A stretch of 64,000 nucleotides of DNA from Anolis sagrei (Eukaryota > Chordata > Lepidosauria > Squamata > Anolidae): assembly GCF_037176765.1 (NCBI RefSeq), contig NC_090034.1, forward strand, positions 22,212,875-22,276,874, written 5' to 3'. Numbering within the stretch: position 1 is the first letter of the stretch; each line of letters starts with the position of its first letter. The position numbers and the translations under genes are program-made. The notes beneath the pieces are model-generated. The model did not search any database. It was not told the origin of the DNA and worked only from the letters and a program-made list of their open reading frames with translations. Shown here piece by piece: positions 1-11,279 of the stretch.

Positions 1-312
1 TCCCCAGCTGATCTTTCTTTTCTCAGAGGCAAGTGGAAGATTCCTTGAAGGCAGGCGGCTGCCTGGCGGGGAGGAAGAGGCTATAGGTTAGGCCTTCTGT
101 CAAAATTCCTCGACTCTTTCAGATACCATCGGTACATTTTGTTCTGCCATACTTCGTGTGGGTCTTGCTGTGAGCGAGCGCTCAAGGTACACCTTGTCCT
201 CCTTCGGCAAGGCAAGAATCTCTCTATCCTGAGGTGGAATTTCAAAACAAGAGCGAGGAAAAGAGAAAGCAGGGCAGCGGCTCCTGAGATTTGGATTCAG
301 AGATTTCCCCTG

Positions 313-566
313 TGTCAGGAATGACTTGAGAAACTGCAAGTTGCTTCTGGTGTGAGAGAATTGGCCGTCTGCAAGGACGTTGCCCAGGGACACCCAGATG
401 TTTTGATGTTTTCCCATCTTTGAGGGAGGCTTTTCTCATGTCCCCGCATGGGAAGCTGGAGCTGACAGAGGGAGCTCAACCGCACGCTCCCTGGATTCAA
501 ACCTCTGACCTGTCAGTCTTCAGTTTTGCTGGCACAAGGGTTTAACCCATTGCGTCACCGGCATAG
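313..566 (-). mobile_element. tRNA-like-headed squamate SINE (ACA_SINE2-like)
   Basis: Reverse copy. The antisense of the tail reads ACTTGAGAAACTGCAAGT; the head lies at the right end with TTTAACCCATTGCGTCACC, the complement of an A-box-like start. Family name is from memory. Confidence 0.75.
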
Positions 567-1925
567 TGTTATGGAAATACATTCATTCCACAGTGTAGAT
601 GTAGCCAGAGACATCAGGATATCCTTTTTTCATTCAGATTACCTTTAGTTCTCATGTTCTTGCTGGGAGTTCGGAGCTAGGTTCTTTTTTATGGGACCAG
701 ATAGCATTTAAAATGCTAGGAGAATATTTGAGAATGCCATAGAGGCATTTGCAAAATGTCTATCTGTGCATGCATCAACGGATGCCAAGGGTTTGTCCCC
801 AGCCTGGGCTCCGTTCAACAAAAGTAAAGCAAAGAAGTCGAAAAACCCAGTCAGATCCTGTTGAAGGGTGGTTACCTCATCGTCATGGACGGCAAGTAAA
901 ACATTTCCAGAAAGATAAAGAGGTGGCACGACCAGATGCCTTCTCACCTCCAGTAACTGATCTTATCTGATACCATCTTCCAGAACATCTTTCATTTCTT
1001 TCTCGCTTTGAATGGAGGCCTTTTAAGAGAGGTTTGGCCGGCTTCAGCATGAGCAAACGGGCGGAAAAATTGCAATGCTTTGCAAAACGACATCAGAATA
1101 CAATTCCCAGGTCGTTCTGGGGGCAAAAAGAGGGTTCTAAATGCCCAGATTTGGGAGGAATCCTATTGCAGCAATTCTTAAAACAAAGGAGGGAGTGGTA
1201 GGATGCTGTTTTGTGGGGTTTTATGTCTGTGTTGCTATTTGTGCCAGAAAGCTTAGTAAGAAAACACCTCCTGAGCAGCCGATAATGTCCAACAAACCCA
1301 AGGATAAGGAAGCGGCAACTCTATAGGCCATTTCAGCATGGAAATTGAACTAATTGCATTTTGGGAAGGGCTGAAGAGAGACCAAGAAAGTACTAACCCA
1401 AACCCAAGGGAAGTGGCTCCTCTATTGTCCGTAAATCTGGGGAAAACAGTTATCTGTGACTGGCCCCAACACCCTTAAACCAGTTTCAGTATTCATTCAG
1501 TTTGCACTGAATAAAAAATGGGATTTTAAAACCCCCGAACACACAGGGCTCAGTGAAACGACACTCTGCTGAGCGCTTGCGGGCCAAGAGAATGGATTAG
1601 CTGCCCAGACACAACCGGTACTAATAGGGCAGCCATTATGTGCCATAGATCTTCAGGCTGTTTCATGGGACTAAGATAAACGCAGCAGACACAAAGTCCC
1701 TCCTGGGGCTTAGTTGCAAATAATCAATCAGAGGCGTTTGATAGATGTATGAATCAATTAAGTCCACTCAAAATGGGCCTACCAACCCAAATCAACTCTG
1801 GCTATGCAATCAATGTTTATGGCAGAATAATGCTTTGCATCCATCCCAAAATTGGGGGAGGGGGGGAAGTGTCAGTTTCTCACAGCGGAAACTGGAGAGA
1901 TGAACTATATAGTCTTCTTTAGGAG
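567..1925. other. Intergenic stretch, nothing recognised
   Basis: No gene, RNA or transposon that I can name. Short open frames lack codon or homology support. Confidence 0.5.
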
Positions 1926-1999
1926 GGGAATGTCTGATGAATATGACAATGACAATGAAGAAGATGATGATGACAATAATAATAATAATATAGAGGGAT

Positions 2000-2610
2000 G
2001 GCAGCATCAGATTTGTATTGTGACACTGGTGGATCCGTTCCAGGTTTTAGCCTGAACTTTCTAGGGGCTCTCCAAGGTTCTGAACTTAATTTCTTCCAAA
2101 AGTTCAGACTAAAACCAGGAATGGATTCATGCCTTTTCAAGATTATGGCATCCACTGGTGGCCCCAATCCAGAGGAAGACATGCTGCTATATAACAACAA
2201 TAACAATATTATTGGCAGATCTACCTCAGATTTTAGCCTGAACATCAAAGTGGAGGTTGAGACCAAAGTGGTGGTCCCAACCTCCTTCAAAAGACTAAAG
2301 TTCAGATTAAAATCCGAAGTGGATTCATTTCTCTTCAAAATTATGGCATCCACTGGTGGTCCCAATCCAGAGGAATAATAACAATAACAATAACAACAAC
2401 AACAATATAATAGCAGTTAATTTGCATTGTAGTGGCTGGCAGATCGGTCACAGTTTATAGCCTGAACTTCCAAGGGGCTTTCCAAAGTGCTGGTCCCAAC
2501 CTCCTTTAGACTAAAGTTCAGACTAAAACCAGGAGTGGATCTACACCTCTTTAAGATTACGGCAGCCACCTGTGATCCCAATCCAGAGAAAGACATGCTG
2601 CTATGCACTT
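2000..2610. mobile_element. Three consecutive foldback (palindromic) elements in AAT/AAC repeats
   Basis: Each of three units (about 2000-2175, 2215-2375, 2430-2605) opens with TTTTAGCCTGAAC-like sequence and closes with its complement GTTCAGACTAAAACC. A shared ATCCACTGGTGGYCCCAATCC follows units 1 and 2. Units are separated by AAT/AAC runs. They look like a non-autonomous inverted-repeat element multiplied locally; superfamily not determined. Confidence 0.65.
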
Positions 2611-2649
2611 TCCTAAATGTCTTCTGCTTCAGTCGGTGTGTACTGGAAA

Positions 2650-3480
2650 CAATCTATTGGCTAACTGAACTATCATCAGGAAGTACGTTTTTGGTTGCTG
2701 AAGACTGGTTCTCTGAGCCTCAGGGATGACCCTTGATTATGTCATAAAGGAGAGGGGCAGGCCCTGGTGATGTCATTAAGCACAGCACCTTCAGCATCAA
2801 CTGCAAGCATGCCATTCGAGTCAAAGCACAGCCCCCTCGCCCTGAGATTCCTCCTCCTTTAAGACCCTGAACCTTGCATGTCCGGAAACAGCCTTACCTG
2901 GCGATTGTGTGCTAACCGACCCAAGAGCGAGCGCCGGATCCACCTGGAGCTGCCTCATGCTTTGCCGCTTCAGCTCCTTTTGCACATTTATCCAGGGAAT
3001 GTGAATACAAATTCTTTGCAAGTCCAGGAAGAGATATATGTATGTAAAGGTGGCAGTGGTGGGGAGATTGGGCAGTAGCTAAAGGAGGGGAGGGGGAGAG
3101 GCTGAAATTCTCAAGCCTCTGCAGGGAACATACCCCAAGGCGATATGCACTAAGAAACACAGACAACAAGGGCAGTTCCTGGACGGAACAGTTGCTGCTA
3201 GAAGTCGATCTCTGGATGGAAAGCACCTATAAGAAAGAGTAGGGCGCATTAGCCACAGTGCTACCCCAAAGACCCTCCTCTCTCAGCCACACTCAACTCA
3301 GAAGGGCTGGGGAGCTGTTCTTAATGGAGGGGGTGCCCAAATATGCCACAATAGGAGCCCAGGGCCCCCTTTCAGCCCTAACCCTCTCCTTTTCCCTAGT
3401 CCCTTTGCATTATCACCCAATGAGATATGGCATTTTGCTTCTAAAAGGCCCTCCATTTGGATTGTCCACTTTTCAGCTAC
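2650..3480. other. Intergenic stretch, nothing recognised
   Basis: No supported gene or repeat seen. Confidence 0.4.
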
Positions 3481-3879
3481 AAAGTGCAACCATCTGCACT
3501 GTGGAATTAATGCAGTTCTGCATTGCTTTACCTTCCTTGGTTCAATGCTATTCAATCTTGGGAGTTGTCATTTTACAAGGTAGAGAAGATTGGACTAAAT
3601 CTGCATTCCTGATTTCATCTAGTGCCTTCAGAAGAGGCAGGTGGGAGATGTCACAACCCAAAGAAGAAGAAGAAACATGCCTGGGGACCTTGGAGAAGAA
3701 GACCCTGGCACTTATGGCCCAAGAAGGCTTCCAATATGGAAGACTAAGGGCCCAATCTAGCCAATACAAAAGGGACCCAAGAGCCTTCTTGCCTGCTGGC
3801 CCTGGGCCCAATGACTCAGAGCCCAAACTCTTCAATTTGAGAACAAACATCTCTGGTCCCTTGAAGAGGACTCTATTTG

Positions 3880-4090
3880 AATGAGAAACATAGAATTCTG
3901 GAGTTGGAAAGGACACCCAAAGGCTATCCAGTCCAACCCCCTTCTCCCAGGAAAGGCACAATCACAGCTCTCCAGCCTCTGATTCACAGACTCCCACTGC
4001 TGGAAGAGACTCTGAAGGCCATGCAGTTGAACTCCCTTCTACTAAGCAGGAAGATAGAATTAGAAATATGTTATTATCCATTCACATCAT

Positions 4091-4132
<42 letters not shown>

Positions 4133-4230
4133 TCATCACTTGAAAGGGACCTCGAGGGCCATTCAGTCAAACGCCCTTTTGCCAAGCAGGAAGATAGAAT
4201 TACTATTATATTATTGCCCATTCATATCAT

Positions 4231-4318
<88 letters not shown>

Positions 4319-4885
4319 TCATACACTTGGAAGGGACCTCGAGGGCTATTCAGTCAAACCCCCTTCTGTCAAGCAGGAAGACAAAATTGCTATTATATTG
4401 CTATTGGCCTTTTGTAAGCCGCACCGAGTCCTTTGGAAGATGTTAGCGGGGTATAAAGAAAGTTAATAAATAATAATAATAATAATAAATATTATTATCC
4501 ATTCATATCATGTATTATTATTATTATTACTATTACTATTATTATTATTATTATTATTATTATATTCAATAAGTTGAAAGGGACCCCAAAGGCCATTCAG
4601 TTCGACCCCTTTTCTGCCAAGCTGGAAGACACCATTAAAACCCTCTTGGGAGATGGGCATCTAGCCTCTGCTTAGAAACTTCCAGAGAAGGAAATAGTTT
4701 CTTACAGGTGAAAAGATTGATAGATAGAATCATAGAATCCTAGAGTTGGAAAATATTCTAAGGGTTATTCCACCTGACCCACTTTTGTCATGAAAGATGA
4801 AACAATCCATTCACTCCTGACAGATGGCCATCCTGCTTCTCCTTAGAAAACTCCAGAGAAGACGGCTAAGTTGGAATGGAACATT
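3880..4885 (-). mobile_element. Cluster of CR1-type LINE 3' ends broken up by ATT microsatellites
   Basis: At least five fragments (about 3885, 4132, 4316, 4560, 4722) carry the GTTGGAAAGGACC...CAGTCCAACCCCCTT signature, the complement of CR1 3' ends, including ATCATAGAATCC. Long ATT runs at 4090-4130, 4231-4317 and 4515-4563 lie between them. A LINE tail of the GGGTATAAAGAAAGTTAATAA type lies at about 4410-4490. Confidence 0.7.
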
Positions 4886-4925
4886 ATTGTCTTTCCAAAG
4901 TGTTGTTATTAGATTCATAGAGTTG

Positions 4926-4982
4926 GAAGGGACTCCAATTAATTAATTAATTAATTAATTAATTATTATTATTAATAATAAT
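4926..4982. repeat. TTAA microsatellite with ATT/AAT runs
   Basis: (TTAA)n at about 4938-4965 followed by ATT and AAT runs. Confidence 0.85.
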
Positions 4983-4985
4983 TGT

Positions 4986-5188
4986 ATTAACTGCTGTTGA
5001 AGGTTTTCATGGCTGGAATCACTGGGTTGCTGTGAGTTTTTCGGGCTGTATGGCCATGTTCCAGAAGCATTCTCTCCTGACATTTCACCCACATCTATGG
5101 CAGGCATCCTCAGAGGTTGTGAGGATGCCTGCCATAGATGTGGGCAAAACATCAGGAGATAATGCTTCTGGAACATGGCCATATTAAC
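4986..5188. mobile_element. Inverted pair of Penelope-like element terminal sequences
   Basis: ATGGCTGGAATCACTGGGTT, then GGCCATGTTCCAGAAGC, is followed after a short centre by GATGTGGGCAAAACATCAGG and GCTTCTGGAACATGGCC, so the segment folds back on itself. The same termini occur at 8346, 10455, 32468, 34510 and 52113. Assignment to Penelope-like elements rests on the 10137-10337 reading frame. Confidence 0.55.
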
Positions 5189-5554
5189 TGCCTCTCCTTG
5201 TGGCTCAAGGTGGGGTGCAACAGTGTTAAAACAAGGAGATAATACAACATACACGTAAGAACACACCAATAAAATGCTGGTTAACATTGCAATGCATGCA
5301 GGATGGGATGTACTAATCTTGTGCAGCCAGAACCGCCTTCTCCATGCCTCCTGGGCCTTTTTATGTTTGCTCCACACCTTTGCTACAGTTCTTCATGCGC
5401 ATACAAGGAATGTACCTGTTCTTATAGGTTTCCCATGGCCAGGGAGCTGGGATTCTGCCCTAGGGACCAATCTATCCCTCTTTGTTTTGCAAAGTGACCA
5501 GTATCTATTGATGGCCCTGCCCTCCTCTATGTATCTGTGTCTCCTCCTAAATAA

Positions 5555-6447
5555 AGTGGGATATCAGAGCACTCTGAACTCCACCAACAATGGACCTGGA
5601 ACTAACTTGGAACACAGAACCTGCATGACCACCAAAATGTAATGGAAGTCTTTGGGGGGATTTATAGGAGTTGTAGTTCACCTACATCCAGAGTGCACTA
5701 TGAACCCAAACAATGATGGATATGGATCAAACTTTGCATGCATACTGATATGCCCAGATTTGAATACTGGTGGGTTTTGGGGGGAATTGGCCTGAACATT
5801 TTGGAGTTGTAGGTACTGGGATTTATAGTTCACCTGCAATCAATGACCACTCTGAACTCCACCAAAGATGGAACTGGGCCAAACTTGGCACAGAGCCCCG
5901 AAGACAAGCAAAAAAATACTGGAGGTTTTTGGGGAAAATTCATCTTGTTTTGGGGGAGTTGTAGTTCACTTATACCCAGAGAGCATTGTGAATCCAACAC
6001 CGATAGACCTGGACCAAACTTGGCACACAGACCTGATATGCAGAAATTTGATTATTGGAAGGGTTTGGGAGGAACTGACCTTCTTTTCTGGAGTTGTAGT
6101 TCATCCACAACCAGAGAAACTGTGCCCTTCCCCAGTGATGGACCTGGACCAAACTTGGCACACAGAACTCCCATGACCAACTCAACCTACTGGAGGGGTT
6201 TGAGGGGACTGACTCACCATAGTGGGAGTTGTAGTTTACCCTACAGCCAGAGAGTACACTGAACACCACTAATAATGCATCTAGAGCAAACTTGCCCAAT
6301 AGAACACATTTTAAAGTACTGATGGAGTTTTTCGGGGTTAACCTGGCATGAAGTGAGTTGTGGTTCACCCACACAACCTTATGCATTTTGTACAATTAAA
6401 GAAATGACTTTTTCAACTAACCTGGGCAACGCCGGGTACCCAAGCAA
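5555..6447 (+). mobile_element. Non-autonomous Helitron-like element, subfamily 2
   Basis: Contains repeated GGAGTTGTAGTTCACC and GGACCAAACTTGGCACAC modules. It ends with the hairpin CCTGGGCAACGCCGGG followed by TACCCAAGCAAG, close to a Helitron CTAG end. The reverse copy at 22369 keeps CTAG at this place. Left boundary uncertain. Confidence 0.6.
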
Positions 6448-6448
6448 G

Positions 6449-6772
6449 CAGGCCCGTAGCCAGGATTTCGTTTCGGGGGGGGGGGGGGCTGAATTTTTTT
6501 TCAGGGGGGGTTTCGGGGGGGCTGAGTTTCGGGGGGGGGGGGCTGAGTCTGAGTGAAAGAGGGTCTAGCCTAGCAAACCTTTTGTATTGTTACCCCAATA
6601 CCCCCATGCATATGGGATATATTGAGTATGGTGATCAGATCATGATATGAATAAACATAACAGTTTAAATAATGCACCAGTAAGGCCTTTTCGTGAACCA
6701 CCATGAGAATTTCGGGGGGGGGGGGGGGGCTGAAGCCCCCCGAGCCCCCCCCCCCCCGGCTACATGCCTGCA
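6449..6772. mobile_element. G-rich foldback element
   Basis: Opens with GCAGGCCCGTAGCCAGG and closes with the near-complement CCGGCTACATGCCTGC. Inside are runs of 9-16 G on both arms and a C run at the right end. The G runs could form quadruplexes. Confidence 0.65.
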
Positions 6773-7362
6773 AGCAAGTAAATAAATAAAAATAATAATA
6801 AGAGTGAAATTGTTAATAGCCTTGAGTCCCCAAGGGGAGAAAGGCAGGGTATAAATAAAGTTAATAATAAAAATAATAATCTGTTGAAAAGGATTGTGTG
6901 GCACCTTCGTGTATATAAATTGGTTACAATAAAAGATCAGATAAAACAAGTAGAACCGAACAAATAATATTGATAACCAGATTATATAAGAATAAATATT
7001 ATTAAATGCAGGTTTAAATTCCTTTGCGTTTGTGAGGTCATTTTTTGCAGATTGTGATCTGGCAGCAAATAGTGCATGTAAAACTCATTAGTTCAATGCT
7101 TTGTAGAATTGCGTGGATAAAAGTATGTTGGAAGCCACCGCAGAAGGAACAATATAGCAGTACATGTCTTATTGTTTTGACTGAGCCAACACCGCAAAGA
7201 CATAAGAGTGCATCATAGGGGACATTGTTATACCTCCTCTCTAACGAGGCGTTTTTGCTTTCATATATACCATTGCCAAAATAGTAGCACCTTCCTGCAA
7301 GGCAAAGGGGGGTTGGACTAAATGGCCTTTGGGGATCCCTTGTAACACTGGGATTCTAGGGG

Positions 7363-7510
7363 CCCTTCCAGACAGGCCCTATATTCCAGGATCAGATCCC
7401 AGGTTTTGCGTTTATCCCAGATTATCTGGCAATATGCACTCCTATAATCTAGTTTAAAGCAGAAAATAAGGGATCAGATCCTGGATACAGGGCCTGTCTG
7501 GAAGGACCCT
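7363..7510. mobile_element. Palindromic MITE
   Basis: GGCCCTTCCAGACAGGCCC at the left and GGGCCTGTCTGGAAGGACCC at the right form terminal inverted repeats. The centre has TTATCCCAGATTATCTGG. A close relative lies at 28368-28513. Confidence 0.7.
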
Positions 7511-7557
7511 AGGATTATATCGGGAAGCAGTATCCAAAGGGGGAGAGATGCTTCTTG

Positions 7558-7840
7558 GGCCCTTTCCCAGGATCCTATCCCAGATTATCTGTTTTGAACT
7601 GGGTTATATGAGTCTACACCAGGCATGGGCAAACCTGGGCCCTCCAGGTGTTTTGGACTTCAACTCCCACGATTCCTAACAGCCTACCGGCTGTTAGGAA
7701 GTGTGGGAGTTGAAGTCCAAAACACCTGGAGGACCCAGATTTGCCCATGCCTGGTCTACACTGTCAGATAATCTGGGATAGGATAATCTGGGATCCGATG
7801 CTGGAATACAGGGCAGTGTAGAAGGGGCCTTGGAGAAGGG
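7558..7840. mobile_element. Palindromic MITE interrupted by a hAT MITE
   Basis: Left part GGATCCTATCCCAGATTATC and right part GATAATCTGGGATAGGATAA are complements. The element is split at 7620-7753 by a separate insertion. Confidence 0.65.
7620..7753. mobile_element. hAT-type palindromic MITE (CAGGCATGGGC family), perfect 8-bp TSD
   Basis: 134 bp, CAGGCATGGGCAAAC to GTTTGCCCATGCCTG complement-style ends. It is flanked by identical GTCTACAC at 7612-7619 and 7754-7761. TA at the centre of the target site fits the Buster group of hAT transposons. Confidence 0.85.
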
Positions 7841-8159
7841 AGAGAGTTTGGGGGTCTCTGAGGGAGGTGTATTTGATGCCTTTCAAAGGGCCCCTCTCCT
7901 CAGCCACCTTCCCAGCCGCCCCTTCCTCACACCCGGTTTCTGCCCCTCTCTTAGGACCCAGGCACAGCTGGAGGAGGCGGCAGGGGGTCCCCTGGAAGGA
8001 GAGGCATGGCTCTGAGCGACCCCCTCCCTTCCCTCCCGCCTCACCTGCCCTACCTGTCTTACCTGGCTCACCTGTGCGTCGCCTCCTCCGCTGCTGCCTC
8101 TCGCCCTTCGGTGCCACCTAAACCTCTTCCTCGACGGGGAAGGCGGAGGGAGGGAAGAA

Positions 8160-8225
8160 GGAAGGAGGGAGGGAGGGAGGGAGGGAGGGAGCACTCTCTT
8201 GCCTGCCCCTCCCTCCCTCCCTCCC
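8160..8225. repeat. GGGA/CCCT simple repeats
   Basis: GGAGGGAGGGA run then CCTCCCTCCC run around 8165-8225, in a GC-rich segment (7860-8300) with no supported gene. Confidence 0.75.
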
Positions 8226-8345
8226 GGAAGAGGGGATTTCCATCCTCGGAGGGATGCTCTTCTCCTGGACCCCTCCCTTACCATTATTTCCCTGAATGTT
8301 TATTTCATCTCTCCATGGAAGCTGGATTCTGCCTGCTCTGGACTA

Positions 8346-8530
8346 TTGAAGCCTTTCATGGCCGGAATCACTGGGTTGCTGTGAGTTTTTCGGGCTGTAA
8401 GGCCATGTCCCTAGTGGCATTCTCTCCTGACCTTTCACCTGCATCTCTGGCTAATGGCCTCTTCAGATGCCTCTTCTGTGGCCAATGGCCTCTGGCATCT
8501 TCAGAGGTTTGTTCAGAGGTCTGTTGGAAA
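8346..8530 (+). mobile_element. Penelope-like element terminal fragment
   Basis: GCCTTTCATGGCCGGAATCA, GTTTTTCGGGCTGTAAGGCC and the CTCTCCTGACCTTTCACC stretch match the termini at 4986 and 10455. Confidence 0.5.
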
Positions 8531-8573
8531 TGAGGCAAGTGGGATGTGTGTCTATCTTCTGTCTGTCTGTCTA

Positions 8574-9123
8574 TCTATCTAAATAAAAATGTAATGTTCG
8601 TTTGTGGGATTAACAGGACTGAAAAACCAAATTTGGACACGACACCTATCATGCCAATATATGTCCTTCATTAAAAAAAAATGATTTTGTCATTTGGGAG
8701 TTGTAGTTGCTAGGATGTATAGTTCACCTACAATCAAAGAACATTCGGAACCCCACCAACCATGGAATTGAACCAAACTTGGCACACAGTTCTCCCATGA
8801 CCAGCAGAAAATACTGGAAGGGTTTGATGGGCAGTGTCCTTTGGTTTTGGAGTTGTAGTTCACCTACATCCAGAGATCACTGTGGACTCAAACAATGATG
8901 GATCTGGACCAAACTCTACAAGAATACTCAATATGCCTAAATGTGAACACCGGCGGAGTTTGGGGAAAATAGAACCTTGACATTTGGGAGTTGTAGTTGC
9001 TGGGATTTATAGTTCACCTACAATTACAGAGCATTCTGAACCCCACCAATGATAGAATTGGGCCAAACCTCCCATACAGAACCCCCATGTGGGCCACAGC
9101 AGCGCGTGGCAGGGGACGGCTAG
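8574..9123 (+). mobile_element. Non-autonomous Helitron 1 (first of abutting pair)
   Basis: 5' end TCTAAATAAAAATGTAATG. The 3' end has stem GCCAC (9093) and GTGGC (9106), then CTAG at 9120-9123, nine bases past the hairpin, as known for Helitrons. No RepHel reading frame, so non-autonomous. Confidence 0.75.
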
Positions 9124-10016
9124 TCTATAAATAAAAATGTAATGTTTGTTTGTGGGATTAACAGAACTCAAAAAACACTGGATGAATTGACACCAAATTT
9201 GGACACAAGACACCTATTAGGCCAACGAGTGACCATCACTAAAAATGGTTTTATCATTTGGGAGTTGTAGTTGCTGGGATTTATAGTTAACCTACAATCA
9301 AAGAGAATTCAGAACTTCCACCAATGATGGAATTGAAACAAATGAGGCCTACAAAACTCCTATGACCAAAAGAAAACACTAGAAGGGTTTGGTGGGCACT
9401 GATCTTGAGTTTAGGAGTTGTACTTCACCTACATCCAGAGAGCACTGTGGACTCAAACAATGATGGATCTGGACCAAACTTGGCACAAATACTCCATATG
9501 CCCAAATATGAACACAGATGGAGTTTGGGGGAAATAGACCTTGACATTTGGGAGTTGTAGTTATTGGGATTTATCGTTCACCTACAATCAAAGAGCATGC
9601 TGAACCCCACCAACGACAGAATTGGGCAAACTTCCTATACAGAACCCCCCATGACCAACACAAAATACTTAAGGCCATCCAGTCTAACTCCCTTCGCCAG
9701 GGCAAGAAAACGTAATCAAAGCCCTCCTGACAAAGAGCCATCCAGCCATAGAGATAGATAGATATGATTCACACACACACAGATATAGTATCATAGATTT
9801 GAAAGGGACCCCTAAAGAAGGACAATGATATGTTGCATGTTCCAGAGTAGGCAAACCAGACAATCTCCACATCAACACTGACAAAGGAACAGCAAGAAAT
9901 ACTGTTTACTCACAAGCATAAAGAAATTACATATATTGGAAAACAACACTTTCTCATTACTTTATTTTCCAGATCACCAGACTAGGCCACAGCAATGCAT
10001 GGCAGGGGGTGGCTAG
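9124..10016 (+). mobile_element. Non-autonomous Helitron 2, starting exactly where Helitron 1 ends
   Basis: Starts TCTATAAATAAAAATGTAAT immediately after the preceding CTAG. Ends GCCACAGCAATGCATGGC then CTAG at 10013-10016. Carries an internal segment (about 9670-9990) also present in the Helitron at 39975, part of which resembles a CR1 3' end (GGCCATCCAGTCTAAC). Confidence 0.75.
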
Positions 10017-10039
10017 TGTATGTGTATACACACACACAC

Positions 10040-10690
10040 ACCTATGGAATAATGTCCAGGGTGAGAAAAAGAAGCAAATGTCAATATTGCAATTGGCCAG
10101 CTTGATTAGCATTGGGTATCCAGACTAATTCAGCACTTGATGAACCAACCTGGACAGAGAATATTATTTGAGAACACAGAAATGCTGGGCCACTCAGACA
10201 AACATCATGTTAGGCTACACAGTGAAGCCATTGAAATCCACAAGCATGTGGGCAATTTCAACAGAAAGGAGGAAACAATGAAAATGAACACAAGCTGGCT
10301 ACCAGTATTAAAAAAACCACCAGAATCAAGACAGTAAATAAAGACACAGGGGAACTCCAGACAGCATACAATCAAATGCCAGCAAACCTCCCAAACAGAG
10401 GGTGCCTCCAGGCAGTAACAGCCAGGCAACTCAATGCTAATCAAGCTGGCTAATTGCCACATACACACTTGCTTCAAATAGACCAGAGTTCTTCCACCGT
10501 TTACATTTTTACACAGTTATATATACATCACACTTGCCTCGTTTCCAACAGACTTCTGAAGATACCATTAGCCACAGATGCAGGCAAAACGTCAGGAGAG
10601 AATGCTGATGGAATATGGCCATACAGCTCGAAAAACTCACAGTAACCCAGTCTTTCCAGCCATGAAAGCCTTCGAAAACACATTTCCCAG
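10040..10690 (+). mobile_element. Penelope-like retroelement 3' part with GIY-YIG-like C-terminus
   Basis: The frame at 10137-10337 reads ILFENTEMLGHSDKHHVRLH then EAIEIHKHVGNFNRKEETMK, resembling the C-terminal end of GIY-YIG domains in Penelope-like elements (EAxxIHKH, FNR). It is followed by the terminal sequence ending CCATGAAAGCCTTCGAAAAC. The left part, 10040-10135, is an inverted piece of the same family. Family call is inference. Confidence 0.5.
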
Positions 10691-10885
10691 TATTTCCCAG
10701 TCTGGCAGGAATCCCCAAAGCTCATGTAGTCCAACCCGCTTAACCCAAAAGTCCAGAAAATAGAGAAAGGAAATAATAGAGGATGGAGCTTCTCGGGAAT
10801 AAAGATAGAACCACTCTGTTCATGCTCAGAGGCATTCCTTCCTTCATAAGTTCCTGGCATGAGTGGTTTTTTTGTTGACTCCTAT

Positions 10886-11013
10886 GGGCCCTTCTACACT
10901 GCCATATAAAATCCAGATTATATTCTTTGAACTGGATTATATGAGTTTACACTTCGTATCATCCAGTTCAAAGCAGATAATCTGGATTATATATCCCAGT
11001 GTAAAAGGGGCCT
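10886..11013. mobile_element. Palindromic MITE (CTACACTGCCATATAAAATC family)
   Basis: Left GGGCCCTTCTACACTGCCAT; right CCCAGTGTAAAAGGGGCC. Inner arms GAACTGGATTATATGAG and CCAGTTCAAAGCAGATAATC. Confidence 0.7.
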
Positions 11014-11067
11014 GAAACACTTTCCAGAAAGTTTAGGTCAGAGTCAGAAGCTCTTACTGGGTCTTAT

Positions 11068-11196
11068 AGCCCCTTCTCCACAGCCATATAAAATCCAGAC
11101 TATCTGCTTTGAACTGGATTATATGGCAGTGTAGACTCATATAATCCAGTTCAAAGCAGATAATGTGGATGGGGAGTGGAGGGTAAGAAAGAAAAC

Positions 11197-11227
<31 letters not shown>

Positions 11228-11266
11228 GATAATCTGGATTTTATGGCAGTGTAGAAGGGGCCTTTT
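11068..11266. mobile_element. Palindromic MITE of the same family with ATT microsatellite inside
   Basis: AGCCCCTTCTCCACAGCCAT at the left and ATGGCAGTGTAGAAGGGGCC at the right. An ATT run (11198-11227) and TCCACTCC-type sequence interrupt the right arm. Confidence 0.7.
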
Positions 11267-11279
11267 AAAAATTCTAATA

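Noticed and set aside
3258-3884. Open frame of 208 codons near SCNN1G-distal flank
   Set aside because: No domain or family resemblance, overlaps a MITE-like piece and a CR1 edge; codon use looks random.
4068-4466. Poly-Tyr and poly-Ile frames
   Set aside because: Translation of ATT microsatellites.
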